DNA of 64,000 bases from Paenibacillus sp. FJAT-29882 (GCF_001510645.1 NZ_LMVB01000001.1:2304981-2368980), one strand, 5' to 3'. Shown: positions 46,092 through 55,800, counted from the stretch's first letter. Translations and numbers: made by a program. Notes: a model not told the origin generated them from the sequence alone.

Positions 46092-46769
46092 TTAGGATTC
46101 CCCACCGACTAATGCAGTTCCTATGCGAATCATCGTTGCACCTTCTTCAATGGCAATAGTAAAATCATTCGACATTCCCATTGATAACTCCATACATGGT
46201 GCATGTGTCATGTTGGCAGCTTGAACTTCTTTTTGTAGCTCCTTCAATTTTTTAAAGCAAGCCCGAAGTTCATTTTCATCTTCCGTAAGAGGAGCCATTG
46301 TCATTAACCCAGCTATTTGAATATTTGTAAAAGATTCTAAATTACGAATAAACGATAACGTCTCTAAAGGAGTCATTCCATGCTTAGACTCTTCACCAGA
46401 AACATTTACCTGCACTAGACATTTTATAGGCCTAGTTGCCCGTTTTTCAATTTCTTCAGCCAATGACATCCGATCAAGAGAATGTATATATTCCACTTTA
46501 TCAATGATATTTTTGACCTTCCTAGTTTGCAGGCTGCCAATATAATGCCAGGTTGGCTTGTCCCCTAATATAGCATATTTATTTAAAAGCCCTTCATCTC
46601 GATTTTCACCGAGAGACATAAGCCCAGCTTCTATTGCTTCATTGGCACGCTCCACTGAAACGTATTTTGTCACGGCTACTATCGTAATTTCATCACTGTT
46701 TCTGCCACTTTTTTGACATGCAGCTTTTATTTTTTCATCAATGATCGTTTTATTATCTACTACTCTCAA
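46092..46769 (-). CDS. ylmE: Pyridoxal phosphate homeostasis protein YlmE (YggS family)
   Basis: A 225-residue single-domain PLP-binding protein of the YggS/PROSC family, which keeps free PLP and amino acid levels in balance. The PLP lysine is in IVAVTKYVS (about 37), and [13 protein letters not shown] and the phosphate-binding [17 protein letters not shown] are clear. The start is a TTG at 46769, about 13 bases after AGGAGG, an unusually long spacing; no ATG is nearer and B. subtilis YlmE begins at the same residue (MRVVDN). Confidence 0.92.
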   Translation of the reverse strand: MRVVDNKTIIDEKIKAACQKSGRNSDEITIVAVTKYVSVERANEAIEAGLMSLGENRDEGLLNKYAILGDKPTWHYIGSLQTRKVKNIIDKVEYIHSLDRMSLAEEIEKRATRPIKCLVQVNVSGEESKHGMTPLETLSFIRNLESFTNIQIAGLMTMAPLTEDENELRACFKKLKELQKEVQAANMTHAPCMELSMGMSNDFTIAIEEGATMIRIGTALVGGES

Positions 46770-46777
46770 TGTTCCTT

Positions 46778-47599
46778 TTATTCCTCCTTCCAGCCAATGA
46801 AACTCATGAGACGTCCTGACTTTCCTTGATCACGCCGATGAGAGAAAAACTTTTCGTTTTCACAGCTGGTACATAGTGTAGAAATGTCTATTTGTTCTCG
46901 AGGAACCCCGGCCTTTACTAGAATTTCAGCATTGACCTGTTTCAGATTTAGGTTATATTGTCCTTCACTAATTAAATTATATGGCTTTTCGTCATAATCT
47001 TCCAGCAATTTTTGCACAAACTTGACAACTTTATCATCGACAACATAACAATCGCCACAAATGGATGGACCAATCGTTACATGAATATCTGATGACAGGA
47101 TACCCGCTTGATTCCATGACTCGATCATGGAAGTTGCAATCCCTGCCACTGTTCCCTTCCAACCCGCATGAGCTACTCCCACCATGCTATGTTTTGGTGC
47201 GATGAAATAAAGAGGAACACAGTCCGCATAACAAAGGGTGAGGAGAATTTGTTTCTCTGTTGTAAAAAGTCCGTCCGTTGCTTTGAGGCTGGAAAGATAA
47301 TCCTTCGCACCCTTTCCACAGTCAGACGGCAAAACTTTCACAATCTTTGTCTCATGCGTCTGTTCGGCGCAAACCCAATCTGTTAAAGGAAAAGATAGCT
47401 TTTCAGCTAGCAGACTGCGATTTGCGACAACATCCTCCTTGTTATCACCCACATGAAAGCCAATATTCAACGAAGCATAGGGCGCCTTGCTAACTCCACC
47501 ATTTTTTGTAGTGAAACCTGCGACTAGCCCTGGAAACTTATTCATCCAGCTTTCGAGATAAAAAAACTCTTCTTCATGCAATAGAAATGGTTCTGTCAT
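46778..47599 (-). CDS. pgeF: Laccase-domain protein PgeF/YlmD (peptidoglycan editing or polyphenol oxidase family)
   Basis: A 273-residue DUF152 protein. Homologues have been assigned to peptidoglycan precursor editing, purine nucleoside chemistry and laccase activity; the true role here is uncertain. Metal ligands are visible: [11 protein letters not shown], the cysteine in [13 protein letters not shown], and the histidine in [12 protein letters not shown]. Its place beside ylmE-sepF in the division group fits a wall-related job. 8 bp separate it from ylmE. Confidence 0.9.
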   Translation of the reverse strand: MTEPFLLHEEEFFYLESWMNKFPGLVAGFTTKNGGVSKAPYASLNIGFHVGDNKEDVVANRSLLAEKLSFPLTDWVCAEQTHETKIVKVLPSDCGKGAKDYLSSLKATDGLFTTEKQILLTLCYADCVPLYFIAPKHSMVGVAHAGWKGTVAGIATSMIESWNQAGILSSDIHVTIGPSICGDCYVVDDKVVKFVQKLLEDYDEKPYNLISEGQYNLNLKQVNAEILVKAGVPREQIDISTLCTSCENEKFFSHRRDQGKSGRLMSFIGWKEE

Positions 47600-47673
47600 A
47601 ATCCCTACCTCTTGTTTTTTATTTAGTGTATCACATTACCCTTTATTTTCACTATGAAAAGCAGAATTACTTG

Positions 47674-47934
47674 CTAATCATCAAGGTTTTCTTTAAATGC
47701 AAATGAATGTTCAACTAGAATAACATCTTCACCGACTTTTTTTATTTTCTTCCATGGAATGATAATCTCTTCGTCTTTTCCAAAAATACCAAGCATTCTG
47801 CTTCCATTCGATACAATGATCGCTTCAATGGAACCTGCTTGAGGATTAATAATAAGGTCCACCATATTTCCTAATCTTTTTCCATCTCCTATATTGACAA
47901 TATCTTTTATTTGAAATTCAGATATTCTGACCAT
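47674..47934 (-). CDS. ylmC: PRC-barrel protein, YlmC/YmxH family
   Basis: An 86-residue PRC-barrel protein (MVRISEFQIKDIVNIGDG, then KRLGNMVDLIINPQAG, VSNGSRMLGIFG). The family is common in spore-formers and often linked to sporulation, but its function is not known. I chose ATG 47934, which has GAGGAG nine bases before it, over a TTG nine codons upstream. It lies in its own interval between the sigG terminator and pgeF. Confidence 0.9.
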   Translation of the reverse strand: MVRISEFQIKDIVNIGDGKRLGNMVDLIINPQAGSIEAIIVSNGSRMLGIFGKDEEIIIPWKKIKKVGEDVILVEHSFAFKENLDD

Positions 47935-48270
47935 TTTGATCAGCTCCTCTTCTTTATTCAAAATTAAATATCATTTTAATAAAGTAAAACTTCAATCAGT
48001 GAGGATTTTCTTCATCCCCCACCTTCGCATCTTCGATTCTTCCAAGCCTTAAGGTGGGGGTCTTACTGCCCGTTAATGCAGGATAAAATTGCGACTCTGC
48101 TCCGCCACTTTATTTGAATAGTTTCTCAATTTTATCAAGCCTTCCGTCAAACTAAATTGTAGAGTTTTACGCCATGTTATTTCTTAATACTATGTATATG
48201 TTTAAAAAGAAACCACATGTACTTGATTTTAAAACTTTCTTAGTTCAATTTTTAATACACACACTAATAC
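47935..48270. other. sigG-ylmC intergenic region
   Basis: About 340 bp between the ylmC start and the sigG terminator. It holds a family B repeat (47985-48110); the remainder is AT-rich, with no gene seen. The ylmC promoter must be here, but I cannot pick it. Confidence 0.6.
47985..48110. repeat. Dispersed repeat family B
   Basis: Begins AAAGTAAAACTTCAATCAGT, contains the hairpin CCCCCACCTT...AAGGTGGGGG (about 25-base loop) and the family tail TTACTGCCCGTTAATGCAGG. It is the clearest simple copy of this family. Confidence 0.75.
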
Positions 48271-48312
48271 ATAAAAAACTCCATATTCTTGACATATGCC
48301 AAGAAATGGAGT
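48271..48312 (-). terminator. Rho-independent terminator of sigG
   Basis: On the minus strand ACTCCATTTCTTG pairs with CAAGAATATGGAGT around a short loop, followed by TTTTTAT. It lies 26 bases past the sigG stop. Confidence 0.9.
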
Positions 48313-48337
48313 CGGTCACTGTCCAAACAATAATTTT

Positions 48338-49117
48338 TTATTGTTGGATATTCTTATTCATTTGCCGAATTGCTGCTTTCTCAAGTCTTGATACTTGTGC
48401 TTGTGAGATGCCAATTTCCTCGGCCACTTCCATTTGCGTTTTCCCTTGGAAAAATCGTTTTCGGAGAATCATTTTCTCTCGTTCATTCAGACGACGCATT
48501 CCTTCATTCAACGCAATTTCATCAATCCATTGACTGTCTTTATTTTTTTCATCACTTAATTGGTCTAATACGTAAATCGGATCTCCACCATCATTATAAA
48601 TTGGCTCGAACAATGAAACTGGATCCTGAATTGCGTCGAGTGCAAAGACGATTTCTTCGTGGGATACATCTAATTCTTTGGCAATTTCTGCAGCAGTTGG
48701 TTCGCGCAATGTTCGGCTCATCAACTTTTCTTTTACCTGCAAAGCTTTATAGGCGATATCTCTTAACGAACGGGAAACCCTGATTGGATTATTATCACGT
48801 AAATATCTTCTAATCTCTCCGATAATCATCGGGACAGCATATGTCGAAAATTTAACGTTCTGACCCAAATCGAAATTATCAATCGATTTCATTAAACCAA
48901 TGCAGCCTACCTGAAATAGATCATCCACAAATTCACCCCGGTTATTGAAGCGCTGAATTACGCTCAACACGAGCCGAAGATTGCCGTTTACCAGTTTTTC
49001 TCTCGCTGATGTATCGCCACCTTGCATTTCTTTAAAGAGTATCCGCATTTCTTCATTTTTTAATACCGGTAGTTTTGATGTATCAACACCGCAAATCTCA
49101 ACCTTGTTACGAGACAA
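48338..49117 (-). CDS. sigG: RNA polymerase sigma-G factor (late forespore)
   Basis: Directs late forespore gene expression. From the chosen start it has 259 residues and is close to B. subtilis SigG throughout: RNKVEICGVDTSKLPVLKNE, region 2 (LFQVGCIGLMKSIDNFDL, VKFSTYAVPMIIGEIRR) and the region 4 helix-turn-helix (TQMEVAEEIGISQAQVSRLE). I chose TTG 49117, which has GAGGAGGG spaced correctly; the upstream 30 codons cover the promoter and are not protein. A forespore-type promoter lies upstream, and a terminator follows. Confidence 0.96.
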   Translation of the reverse strand: MSRNKVEICGVDTSKLPVLKNEEMRILFKEMQGGDTSAREKLVNGNLRLVLSVIQRFNNRGEFVDDLFQVGCIGLMKSIDNFDLGQNVKFSTYAVPMIIGEIRRYLRDNNPIRVSRSLRDIAYKALQVKEKLMSRTLREPTAAEIAKELDVSHEEIVFALDAIQDPVSLFEPIYNDGGDPIYVLDQLSDEKNKDSQWIDEIALNEGMRRLNEREKMILRKRFFQGKTQMEVAEEIGISQAQVSRLEKAAIRQMNKNIQQ

Positions 49118-49154
49118 AATTTTTCCCTCCTCACAGGAGCTGCCTTTCAAAATT

Positions 49155-49183
49155 AAGTATCTCCCGGAGTCTGAAAAATATGC
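49155..49183 (-). promoter_or_regulatory. Candidate forespore (sigma-F/sigma-G type) promoter of sigG
   Basis: GCATA (49183-49179) and GGAGATACTT (49164-49155), 14 bp apart, resemble the GYATA and GGnnAnAnT pattern known for sigma-F and sigma-G promoters. The spacing is one or two bases short. Position about 40 bp before the start codon is right. Confidence 0.45.
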
Positions 49184-49260
49184 ACAGTGAGGGATCGTTA
49201 AAAACACCGATTAAAGATCAACCCATTGCCAATCGCTATTTGCATTTAGAAAATTTTTTT

Positions 49261-49980
49261 TCATACCATTTTATTAAATTCTTTTCTAAGTCTTTTAATA
49301 ATTCTTTTTTCTAGTCTAGAAATATAAGATTGAGAAATCCCTAACATATCCGCTACATCCTTTTGTGTTTTTTCTTCTTGTCCTGCTAATCCAAATCGTA
49401 GTTCCATAATTTGTTTCTCTCGATCAGAAAGCTGCGTAAGTGCCTTTGTTAACAATTTTCGGTCTACATTAGCTTCTAGATCTTTCGTAATTATATCTTC
49501 CTCTGTTCCCAGTACATCGGAAAGCAATAATTCATTGCCATCCCAATCGATATTAAGCGGCTCATCAAAGCTCACCTCAGAACGAATCTTGTTATTTCTC
49601 CGCAGATACATGAGGATTTCATTCTCGATACACCTGGATGCATATGTAGCTAATTTAATTTTTTTCTCTGGATTAAAAGTATTAACAGCTTTGATTAAGC
49701 CTATTGTACCAATGCTGATTAAATCCTCGATATTAATGCCTGTATTCTCAAATTTTCTCGCAATATAAACAACAAGTCGTAAGTTTCTCTCAATTAGCAT
49801 GGCACGTGCTGTTTCGTCACCTTTTGGTAATTTATTAATTAACACTTCCTCTTCTTCTTTGGAGAGCGGAGGTGGCAAGGCCTCACTCCCTCCAATGTAG
49901 AAAATTTCATCTGTTTTCAACCCGAGCTTAAACAATAGTTTATACCAGTAATAGGTGAGACGCAGAATAGTTTTTTTCAA
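49261..49980 (-). CDS. sigE: RNA polymerase sigma-E factor, pro-form (early mother cell)
   Basis: Controls early mother-cell genes after removal of its pro-sequence by SpoIIGA. The 239-residue product has the N-terminal pro-region (about 1-28, with the cleavage area DEIFYIGG), region 2 ([20 protein letters not shown]) and region 4 ([20 protein letters not shown]), nearly identical to B. subtilis. It starts at TTG 49980 with AAGGGAG upstream. spoIIGA lies 54 bp upstream in the same operon. Confidence 0.97.
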   Translation of the reverse strand: MKKTILRLTYYWYKLLFKLGLKTDEIFYIGGSEALPPPLSKEEEEVLINKLPKGDETARAMLIERNLRLVVYIARKFENTGINIEDLISIGTIGLIKAVNTFNPEKKIKLATYASRCIENEILMYLRRNNKIRSEVSFDEPLNIDWDGNELLLSDVLGTEEDIITKDLEANVDRKLLTKALTQLSDREKQIMELRFGLAGQEEKTQKDVADMLGISQSYISRLEKRIIKRLRKEFNKMV

Positions 49981-50034
49981 TTGAATTCTCCCTTCTATTT
50001 TCTACAAATGTGAGTATGTTTTATATATCCCTTC

Positions 50035-50961
50035 TCATGAAACGGCTTGAACTGGAATACCCGTTACCATTTTCGGATGGACAATGCAGTCAAATTTTCC
50101 ATCCGCCGATAACGTTTGGTAGGTAAAAGAGACTAGTCCAGTTTTCACGCGAAAAATATCTTTATTTTGAATAATTTCAATCCAGTCGGATTTAATCGCA
50201 GTCAACAACTGGTGATCATTGCCAACAACTTTACTTGGAATAATTCGTAATCGATCCGCCCACGTATACTGAGTGCCTCCCACGTCATTAAGTAGAATAT
50301 CTGGATTTTCAAAAAGCGCTACCATATCTTTTGGAATCATATTTTCTCGGCCTTTTAGTGATAAAATCATGACTGGAGATTGCGAAATTGGATCATATAG
50401 CTGATTTCCACTATCGATAAAACCCTCAACTGAACAAATGAAATCATCAATTTTCACCGTAACTTTAACTAATTGTTGATGGTTAATCTTCGTCATTTCT
50501 ATCGATTCTAAAGTCCTCCTTGAGAATTGCCATGCCAGTGGGAATCCAATCATAACAAATATCCAACTGACTGGGTCACCGAATTGATTAATCCCTTTAT
50601 ACATAGTGTGCTGTCCAGATAAAACGTTGTATTCAAATAAATAATGAAGACCGAGTAAAATACCTCCAGACAAGAAAGTAACGAAATACAACGCAGCCAA
50701 ATTTTTCACGAAAACTTTAAACCTGCCAAAACCAAACACTGTTAAAATCATAAAAATGGAGAATAATAGTTTTACTAACACTCTATCAGCAAACAAATGA
50801 TATGAAGTAAAAGATAAGACAATAATGAGAGAACCAAGGAACCCCCCCGCAAGAACTCTCCAGAAAGGAACTCTCCGCTTTAACAAAATCGCAGTCCAGT
50901 AAAGCAAAAGACAATCAAACAACCAATTCAATAACCAGATAACATCCAAATAGAGCGTCAA
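50035..50961 (-). CDS. spoIIGA: Sporulation sigma-E processing peptidase SpoIIGA
   Basis: Membrane aspartic protease that activates pro-sigma-E at the forespore septum. The 308-residue product has five membrane helices in its first 150 residues, and the protease domain with FIDSGNQLYDP; the catalytic aspartate is residue 183, the same number as in B. subtilis. The C-terminus has DGKFDCIVHPKM. It starts at TTG 50961 after GGTGG, a weak site. First gene of the spoIIG operon, with sigE following. Confidence 0.96.
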   Translation of the reverse strand: MTLYLDVIWLLNWLFDCLLLYWTAILLKRRVPFWRVLAGGFLGSLIIVLSFTSYHLFADRVLVKLLFSIFMILTVFGFGRFKVFVKNLAALYFVTFLSGGILLGLHYLFEYNVLSGQHTMYKGINQFGDPVSWIFVMIGFPLAWQFSRRTLESIEMTKINHQQLVKVTVKIDDFICSVEGFIDSGNQLYDPISQSPVMILSLKGRENMIPKDMVALFENPDILLNDVGGTQYTWADRLRIIPSKVVGNDHQLLTAIKSDWIEIIQNKDIFRVKTGLVSFTYQTLSADGKFDCIVHPKMVTGIPVQAVS

Positions 50962-51223
50962 ATATACACCACCCTTTTAGAATTGCGCAAACTCAGAAGT
51001 CAGCACGTCCTGTGTAAACCTGTAAAGGGTACTCTTCTACCCCATCAATCAGGTTGAGCTGGACCATGCAGGAGTTCGGCTACTTGCGCAACAACCAGAA
51101 TTTGTTAATGAATATCTTCTTTCTCGCAAGAAAAGGGAACGCGTCTTGTTAAAACAAGACCGAAAAAATCATAATAATTTTTATCATTTTACAGAATAGC
51201 TTGCACACCTTCTGTTAGCAAAA
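50962..51223. other. Long leader between the spoIIG promoter and spoIIGA
   Basis: About 255 bases of probable untranslated leader. It has a perfect GTCTTGTT-TTAACAAGAC hairpin (51142-51161 area) and GTCAGCACGTCCTGT (50999-51013), a motif also found in the ileS leader. No open frame looks real. Confidence 0.5.
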
Positions 51224-51257
51224 AGTATATCGTACCTTGCATCAGAAAGTGTGTCAC
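51224..51257 (-). promoter_or_regulatory. spoIIG promoter with 22-bp spacer (Spo0A-activated type)
   Basis: GTGACA (51257-51252) and TATACT (51229-51224) are 22 bp apart. The B. subtilis spoIIG promoter is known for near-consensus boxes with this same overlong spacing, which makes it depend on Spo0A. A TTCTACA box (about 51301-51295), one base from the 0A-box complement TTCGACA, lies 37 bp upstream of the -35. Confidence 0.7.
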
Positions 51258-51527
51258 ATTATGACTGGATATTTTAGGAGTTTTTCTGCTTTTTTGTAGA
51301 AAAAATCAAGTGAAGATGGTTCGCTGATGATCTTTGTTAGTGGAGGAAACGGGACAAGGAGCGCTACTTAGAGCATACAGGCTACAAAGTAAAACGTTAT
51401 CTACTAAAAAAAGTGAGTGACACAAATAATGATTAAACAACGTAACATTCTTACCTTAGTTGTCATTGAATCAGGGAATTCGATAAAGTGAAACTCCCAA
51501 TTTTCAAAAAGGAATGGATAAGCACGC
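51258..51527. other. Upstream region of the spoIIG promoter
   Basis: 270 bp with a probable 0A box near 51298 and a short family B fragment (GATAAAGTGAAACTCCC, 51481-51497). No gene is recognisable. Confidence 0.5.
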
Positions 51528-51634
51528 AAAAAAAAGAGGATGCCCCATATCAAAAAGGTTAGACCTCACATCATCTATACACAGTTTATGTGTATAGAGT
51601 GCGAGGATAGAGCCTTAATGGGCATCCTCTCTTT
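51528..51634 (-). terminator. Multi-arm hairpin terminator of ftsZ
   Basis: On the minus strand AAGAGGATGCCC pairs with GGGGCATCCTCTT and runs into eight T. Inside, CTATACACA pairs with TGTGTATAG, and GGCTCTATCCTC faces GAGGTCTAACC. It is about 160 bp past the ftsZ stop, beyond a family A repeat. Confidence 0.8.
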
Positions 51635-51658
51635 ATTCTGTAGAAAAGAGTCTTATTA

Positions 51659-51763
51659 TAAAGGGTGTTCAAAAAGTCCGGTAAAAAAGCTTACGAATTG
51701 CATCAAAGCTCTGTCTCTTCTTGAAATTCTCGGCTCTTTTATCCTTCTTTTTGAACATGTTCT
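51659..51763. repeat. Dispersed MITE-like repeat, family A, copy 6
   Basis: AAGGGTGTTCAAAAAGTCCG on the left and CTTCTTTTTGAACATG on the right, with the interior AAAAAAGCTTACGAATTGC and ATTCTCGGCTC. It lies between the ftsZ stop and its terminator, so it should be transcribed with ftsZ. Confidence 0.8.
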
Positions 51764-51794
51764 TTTAACCTGTTAAATTTTATAACTCAACAAA

Positions 51795-52958
51795 TTAGCG
51801 TCGTTTATTACGGTTACGTAGAAAGGTTGGGATATCCAATGCTTCTTCTGCTTGATTAGAATTACGAACAGGCTGTTGTTGTTGTTGTTGCTGCTCGACA
51901 TGTTCTTCCCTTTTTACTTCACGTTTAACTCCAGTAGTTGAAGTTGGTGATGAAGGTCGCACTTGTCCAAATGAAGGTCTTGACGATACAGGTTTAATCT
52001 CTTCCGCATCATTAAAGCCTGTAGCGATCACTGTTACGACAATTTCGTCTTTAAAGTTTTCGTTAATAACAGAACCGAAAATCATATTTACCTCTTGATC
52101 AGAAGCACTTGCAACAATGTCCGCTGCCTCTTGAACTTCAAATAAACTTAAGTTCGTTCCGCCAGTAATGTTCATTAAGACCCCTTGAGCACCGTCGATA
52201 GATGTTTCAAGAAGTGGACTTGAGATGGCTTTTTTTGCTGCTTCAGTTGCACGGTTTTCACCAGAAGAAATACCAATTCCCATGAGCGCAGAACCTTTAT
52301 TAGACATAATCGTCTTAACATCTGCAAAGTCCAAGTTAATTAAACCAGGAACCGCGATCAAATCAGAGATCCCTTGAACACCTTGCCTAAGGACATTATC
52401 AGCTTCACGGAATGCTTCAAGCATTGGCGTACTTTTATCAACGATTTCAAGTAATCGATCATTTGGAATAACAATTAGCGTATCGACCGATTCCTTCATT
52501 GCACCTATTCCACCCTGAGCCTGTGTCGAACGTTTGCGTCCTTCAAATGTGAAGGGACGTGTAACAACACCTACAGTCAACGCTCCTAAGTCCTTTGCAA
52601 TTTGAGCGATAACAGGCGCTGCACCAGTACCCGTACCACCACCCATTCCTGCCGTTACAAATACCATATCCGCGCCTTTTAACGCTTCTTCAATTTGTTC
52701 TTTGCTTTCTTCAGCCGCTTTTTTACCTACTTCTGGATTTGCACCTGCACCTAATCCACGAGTAAGTTTACCTCCGATTTGCATTTTAATTTCTGCTTTT
52801 GATAGATTTAGAGCTTGCGCATCTGTGTTAACAGAAATAAACTCTACCCCCTGGACCCCGTGCTCAATCATACGGTTTACGGCATTGTTACCGCCCCCGC
52901 CTACACCGATGACTTTTATAGTAGCTAATGTTTCTAGATTAGAATCAAACTCTAACAT
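51795..52958 (-). CDS. ftsZ: Cell division GTPase FtsZ
   Basis: Tubulin homologue that forms the division ring. The 387-residue protein has the GTP-binding [11 protein letters not shown] (about 20-30), the signature [13 protein letters not shown] (about 104-116), the T7 loop [11 protein letters not shown] (about 207-217), a Gln-rich linker (seven Q near 360) and the conserved tail [13 protein letters not shown] that binds FtsA and SepF. The ATG follows AGGAGGATTATC. It lies 41 bp after ftsA, in the usual pair. Confidence 0.98.
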   Translation of the reverse strand: MLEFDSNLETLATIKVIGVGGGGNNAVNRMIEHGVQGVEFISVNTDAQALNLSKAEIKMQIGGKLTRGLGAGANPEVGKKAAEESKEQIEEALKGADMVFVTAGMGGGTGTGAAPVIAQIAKDLGALTVGVVTRPFTFEGRKRSTQAQGGIGAMKESVDTLIVIPNDRLLEIVDKSTPMLEAFREADNVLRQGVQGISDLIAVPGLINLDFADVKTIMSNKGSALMGIGISSGENRATEAAKKAISSPLLETSIDGAQGVLMNITGGTNLSLFEVQEAADIVASASDQEVNMIFGSVINENFKDEIVVTVIATGFNDAEEIKPVSSRPSFGQVRPSSPTSTTGVKREVKREEHVEQQQQQQQPVRNSNQAEEALDIPTFLRNRNKRR

Positions 52959-52999
52959 GATAATCCTCCTAATTTGACGATATTCCGATAATTTCCTGT

Positions 53000-54292
53000 C
53001 TATTCAAAAAAGTAACCAAGGATCTTTTTGAATTTAGATTCACCTTTTTCGGTCCGAGGTTTCTCCACTCGTTCTTTCGGTTGAGGCTGCTGCATTTTTT
53101 GAGTCTGTTCCCGATTTTCGTAAGCTGGACCTGCAGCTACAGGAGCTTGATTATTTTTTTGTGTTCTTGCCTTTTTACAAGCATGTTTAATTAATCCAAC
53201 AGCTGTTGTATATTGAGGTTCACGAACACCAATATAATTCGGTTCAGCTGTCCTCACTCGGTTTTGGAAAATATATTGAGCAAGTTCTAAAACTCCTGGC
53301 ATCTTTACAACGCCGCCAGTCAATACAAATCCTCCTGCAAGATCACTCTCGCCAATTCTATTTAATTCGTTTTGAACAAGTTCAAATATTTCTGTCATCC
53401 TTGCTTCGATTATGTCAGATAACATCAGCTGATTGCAAGGTTGGTGCTGGTCGCTACCGATAATAGGTATATTGAACACATCTTCTTCTGATGCATCATC
53501 ATAAAAAGCATGCCCATGTTTAACTTTGATTTTCTCTGCATCATCTGTTGTTGTACGTAATACGATAGATAGGTCTTTAGTAATCGTCTCTCCGCCAATT
53601 GGTATCACAGATGTATGTTTCAAATACCCTTGTTCGAAAACAGCAAGTGTTGTTGAACCACCGCCAATATCGAGAAGCGCAACACCAAGTTCTTTTTCAT
53701 CTTTTGATAGCACAAGAGAGCCCGCAGCAAGTGGTTGAAGCGCAATATCTGTAATCTCCAAGCCTGCTCTTTCTACACATCTTAATGAATTATGTAAAAT
53801 CGTGCGCATACCTGTGATTAATATCCCTCTCATTTCCAATCGAACACCAATCATGCCTCTTGGATCGCTAATCTCATCAAGCTCGTCCACTTTATAATGA
53901 ACTGGGATAATATCGACAATCTCCCTGTCAGAAGGAATCGTAATCAATTCGGCTGCCTCTCTAACCCTTACAACATCCGCAATGGTTATCTCCTTATTAT
54001 CACTTGAAACTGCGACAACGCCATGGCAAGGTTGTAACATTACATGATTACCGCTTATACCGACTATTACCTTATTGATTTCCATCCCAATCATTCGTTC
54101 TGCCTGTTCAACGGCCCGCTGAATAGATTGAACGGTTTCATCTATATCTACGATTGACCCTTTTTTTAATCCTTCTGATTTTACATTTCCTACACCGATT
54201 ATGTTTAATGTATCGTTAACCATTTCACCAATGATTACTTTAATACTGGATGTACCGATGTCGAGACTTACGTAAATTTCATTGCTGTTCAT
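53000..54292 (-). CDS. ftsA: Cell division protein FtsA
   Basis: Actin-like protein that tethers FtsZ to the membrane. The 430-residue product has [15 protein letters not shown] (phosphate 1), the 1C domain (about 85-165), [15 protein letters not shown] (phosphate 2) and [12 protein letters not shown]. The C-terminus has a basic linker and an amphipathic anchor, [10 protein letters not shown]. Length is normal. The ATG has GGAGGTG upstream. A family A repeat lies in the region before it. Confidence 0.97.
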   Translation of the reverse strand: MNSNEIYVSLDIGTSSIKVIIGEMVNDTLNIIGVGNVKSEGLKKGSIVDIDETVQSIQRAVEQAERMIGMEINKVIVGISGNHVMLQPCHGVVAVSSDNKEITIADVVRVREAAELITIPSDREIVDIIPVHYKVDELDEISDPRGMIGVRLEMRGILITGMRTILHNSLRCVERAGLEITDIALQPLAAGSLVLSKDEKELGVALLDIGGGSTTLAVFEQGYLKHTSVIPIGGETITKDLSIVLRTTTDDAEKIKVKHGHAFYDDASEEDVFNIPIIGSDQHQPCNQLMLSDIIEARMTEIFELVQNELNRIGESDLAGGFVLTGGVVKMPGVLELAQYIFQNRVRTAEPNYIGVREPQYTTAVGLIKHACKKARTQKNNQAPVAAGPAYENREQTQKMQQPQPKERVEKPRTEKGESKFKKILGYFFE

Positions 54293-54636
54293 TCCATGGC
54301 ACCTCCTTCAAGTTTTAACATTTTTCTAAAAAACAACAATAGGTAATACAAATGTTCTTTCTATCCTTCATAACCATATTGTAGAGGTTGTTCAAAAACT
54401 CCGGTAAAAAAGCTTGCGAACTTCTCGGCTCTTTTTATCCTCCTTTTTGAACACGCACTTGTAGTGATATAGCTACCAAAGAATCGTTTTCCCTTTGGAT
54501 AGTCTGTCTATTTTTCAAAGCAGAATCGTACATGTGTTAAACAAATTAGAATTTCACATGTCATGTCATCTGTTTCATAAACGATACACTTCTTAACAAT
54601 ATTCGTCATGCATAACATATTTCCTTTAAAAAAACA
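54293..54636. other. ftsA upstream region
   Basis: 344 bp with a short family A repeat (54381-54461). In B. subtilis this region carries several ftsA promoters, including a sigma-H one; I could not find a clear match. No gene is seen. Confidence 0.5.
54381..54461. repeat. Dispersed MITE-like repeat, family A, copy 7 (short form)
   Basis: TAGAGGTTGTTCAAAAAC joined through AAAAAAGCTTGCGAA directly to CTTCTCGGCTC and TTTTTGAACACGCACT. Same internal junction as copy 3, so both come from one short subtype. Confidence 0.85.
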
Positions 54637-54999
54637 CTAATTTTTTTCTGTTTTTTCTTTAAAAAGGGACCATTTTGTTAACATTACGCGTCGTATAACT
54701 GCTATATTTTGAAACAATCTTACACCAAATGCAAAAACAGCAGCTAAATATAAGTCTACACCAAGATGTACGCCTAGAAAAGCTAAACTTGCAGCCAAGA
54801 TGATATTAAAGAAAAATCCAGATACAAAAACTTTTTCATCATAGATATTTTGTAAATGCGCCCTAATTCCACCAACTAAAGTATCTAATGCTGCAAGAAT
54901 CGCGATCGACAAATAATTCGCATATTCAGCGGAAATTTTGATATCTGTTAAAAGGCCTAAAGTGATGCCTACTAAAAGGCCAAAAATAGGAAGCCACAT
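54637..54999 (-). CDS. sbp: Small basic protein Sbp (DUF1290)
   Basis: A 120-residue membrane protein with three or four hydrophobic helices (about 3-20, 27-45, 58-77, 80-98) and a basic tail. The conserved DUF1290 segment AILAALDTLVGGIRAHLQ is clear. Function is unknown, but the gene is always found between ylxX and ftsA in Bacillus. 15 bp separate it from ylxX. Confidence 0.92.
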   Translation of the reverse strand: MWLPIFGLLVGITLGLLTDIKISAEYANYLSIAILAALDTLVGGIRAHLQNIYDEKVFVSGFFFNIILAASLAFLGVHLGVDLYLAAVFAFGVRLFQNIAVIRRVMLTKWSLFKEKTEKN

Positions 55000-55014
55000 A
55001 GGTTATTTGTCCTC

Positions 55015-55800
55015 CTATTCATCAATGGGTTCCATATATTGAATATTTAATGAGTTTTGATAAGAAGGTAGCGTTACTTTGTCCAATGGGTTAGAAATAG
55101 TAACCTCATAATTATCCACATAAAAATTATCGATTGTCGGAGAAACCTGAATCCTTTCTTTAAGTTTCTTGGCGTCTTTTGCAAGTACCCTTACTTCAAT
55201 TGAACCCCTTGATACACTCTTGCCATCAATCTTTGTTTGTCCATTAATATCTCGAATAACAGATGTAGTAATAATCCTCTGCCCATTTATCGAAATCTCT
55301 TTTGCGTCGTATAGGTATAACTCATTTAGCAGCCGTTTTAAAAGCTCAGGAGAAGCATTCGGAATGTTCTCACCTAATAGAATGTTTTCCTCAATTGGTT
55401 TAATGGTTAAAATAATTCCTTTTCCACTCACTTCAGTCATTCCTGCTTCGCTTTTGAGCTCTTCCAACGTTTCACTTAGAATTTGCTCCTTACTCTGACT
55501 TCTTGTTGTATCGTATTGAGCAAGCTTTTCTTCTAAATTACTGATTTCCTGAACCAATTCAGTTTGGACTTTCTGCTCCTTTAATATACCGCTTCTAAGC
55601 TCGTAGGAGTCACGCGTATCCCTTACCTGCTTGATGGATGGTTCTTTAATCGTTTTATATTGAATGGCTACCATAAATCCAATGATCACCGCAATTAAAG
55701 TAAAGGCGATTTTATTCCTTTTTTTCAAAAGTGTCACCAAGCTTTCTTTGGTACGGTGAATTTTCTTAGCTACTAAATACCGGTTCCATTTCCACTTCAT
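55015..55800 (-). CDS. ylxX: DUF881 family protein YlxX
   Basis: A 261-residue DUF881 protein: a basic N-terminus, one membrane helix (about 31-47), a coiled coil (about 60-115), then the extracellular domain with GKGIILTIKP, LLNELYLYDAKEISINGQRI and TTSVIRDINGQTKIDG. Function is not known; it belongs to the division cluster. It overlaps ylxW by 35 bases. YlxX and YlxW are paralogues. Confidence 0.9.
   Translation of the reverse strand: MKWKWNRYLVAKKIHRTKESLVTLLKKRNKIAFTLIAVIIGFMVAIQYKTIKEPSIKQVRDTRDSYELRSGILKEQKVQTELVQEISNLEEKLAQYDTTRSQSKEQILSETLEELKSEAGMTEVSGKGIILTIKPIEENILLGENIPNASPELLKRLLNELYLYDAKEISINGQRIITTSVIRDINGQTKIDGKSVSRGSIEVRVLAKDAKKLKERIQVSPTIDNFYVDNYEVTISNPLDKVTLPSYQNSLNIQYMEPIDE

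Noticed and set aside
49118-49207. A 30-codon N-terminal extension of sigma-G
   Set aside because: That stretch contains the promoter and ribosome binding site; the TTG at 49117 matches the known protein start.
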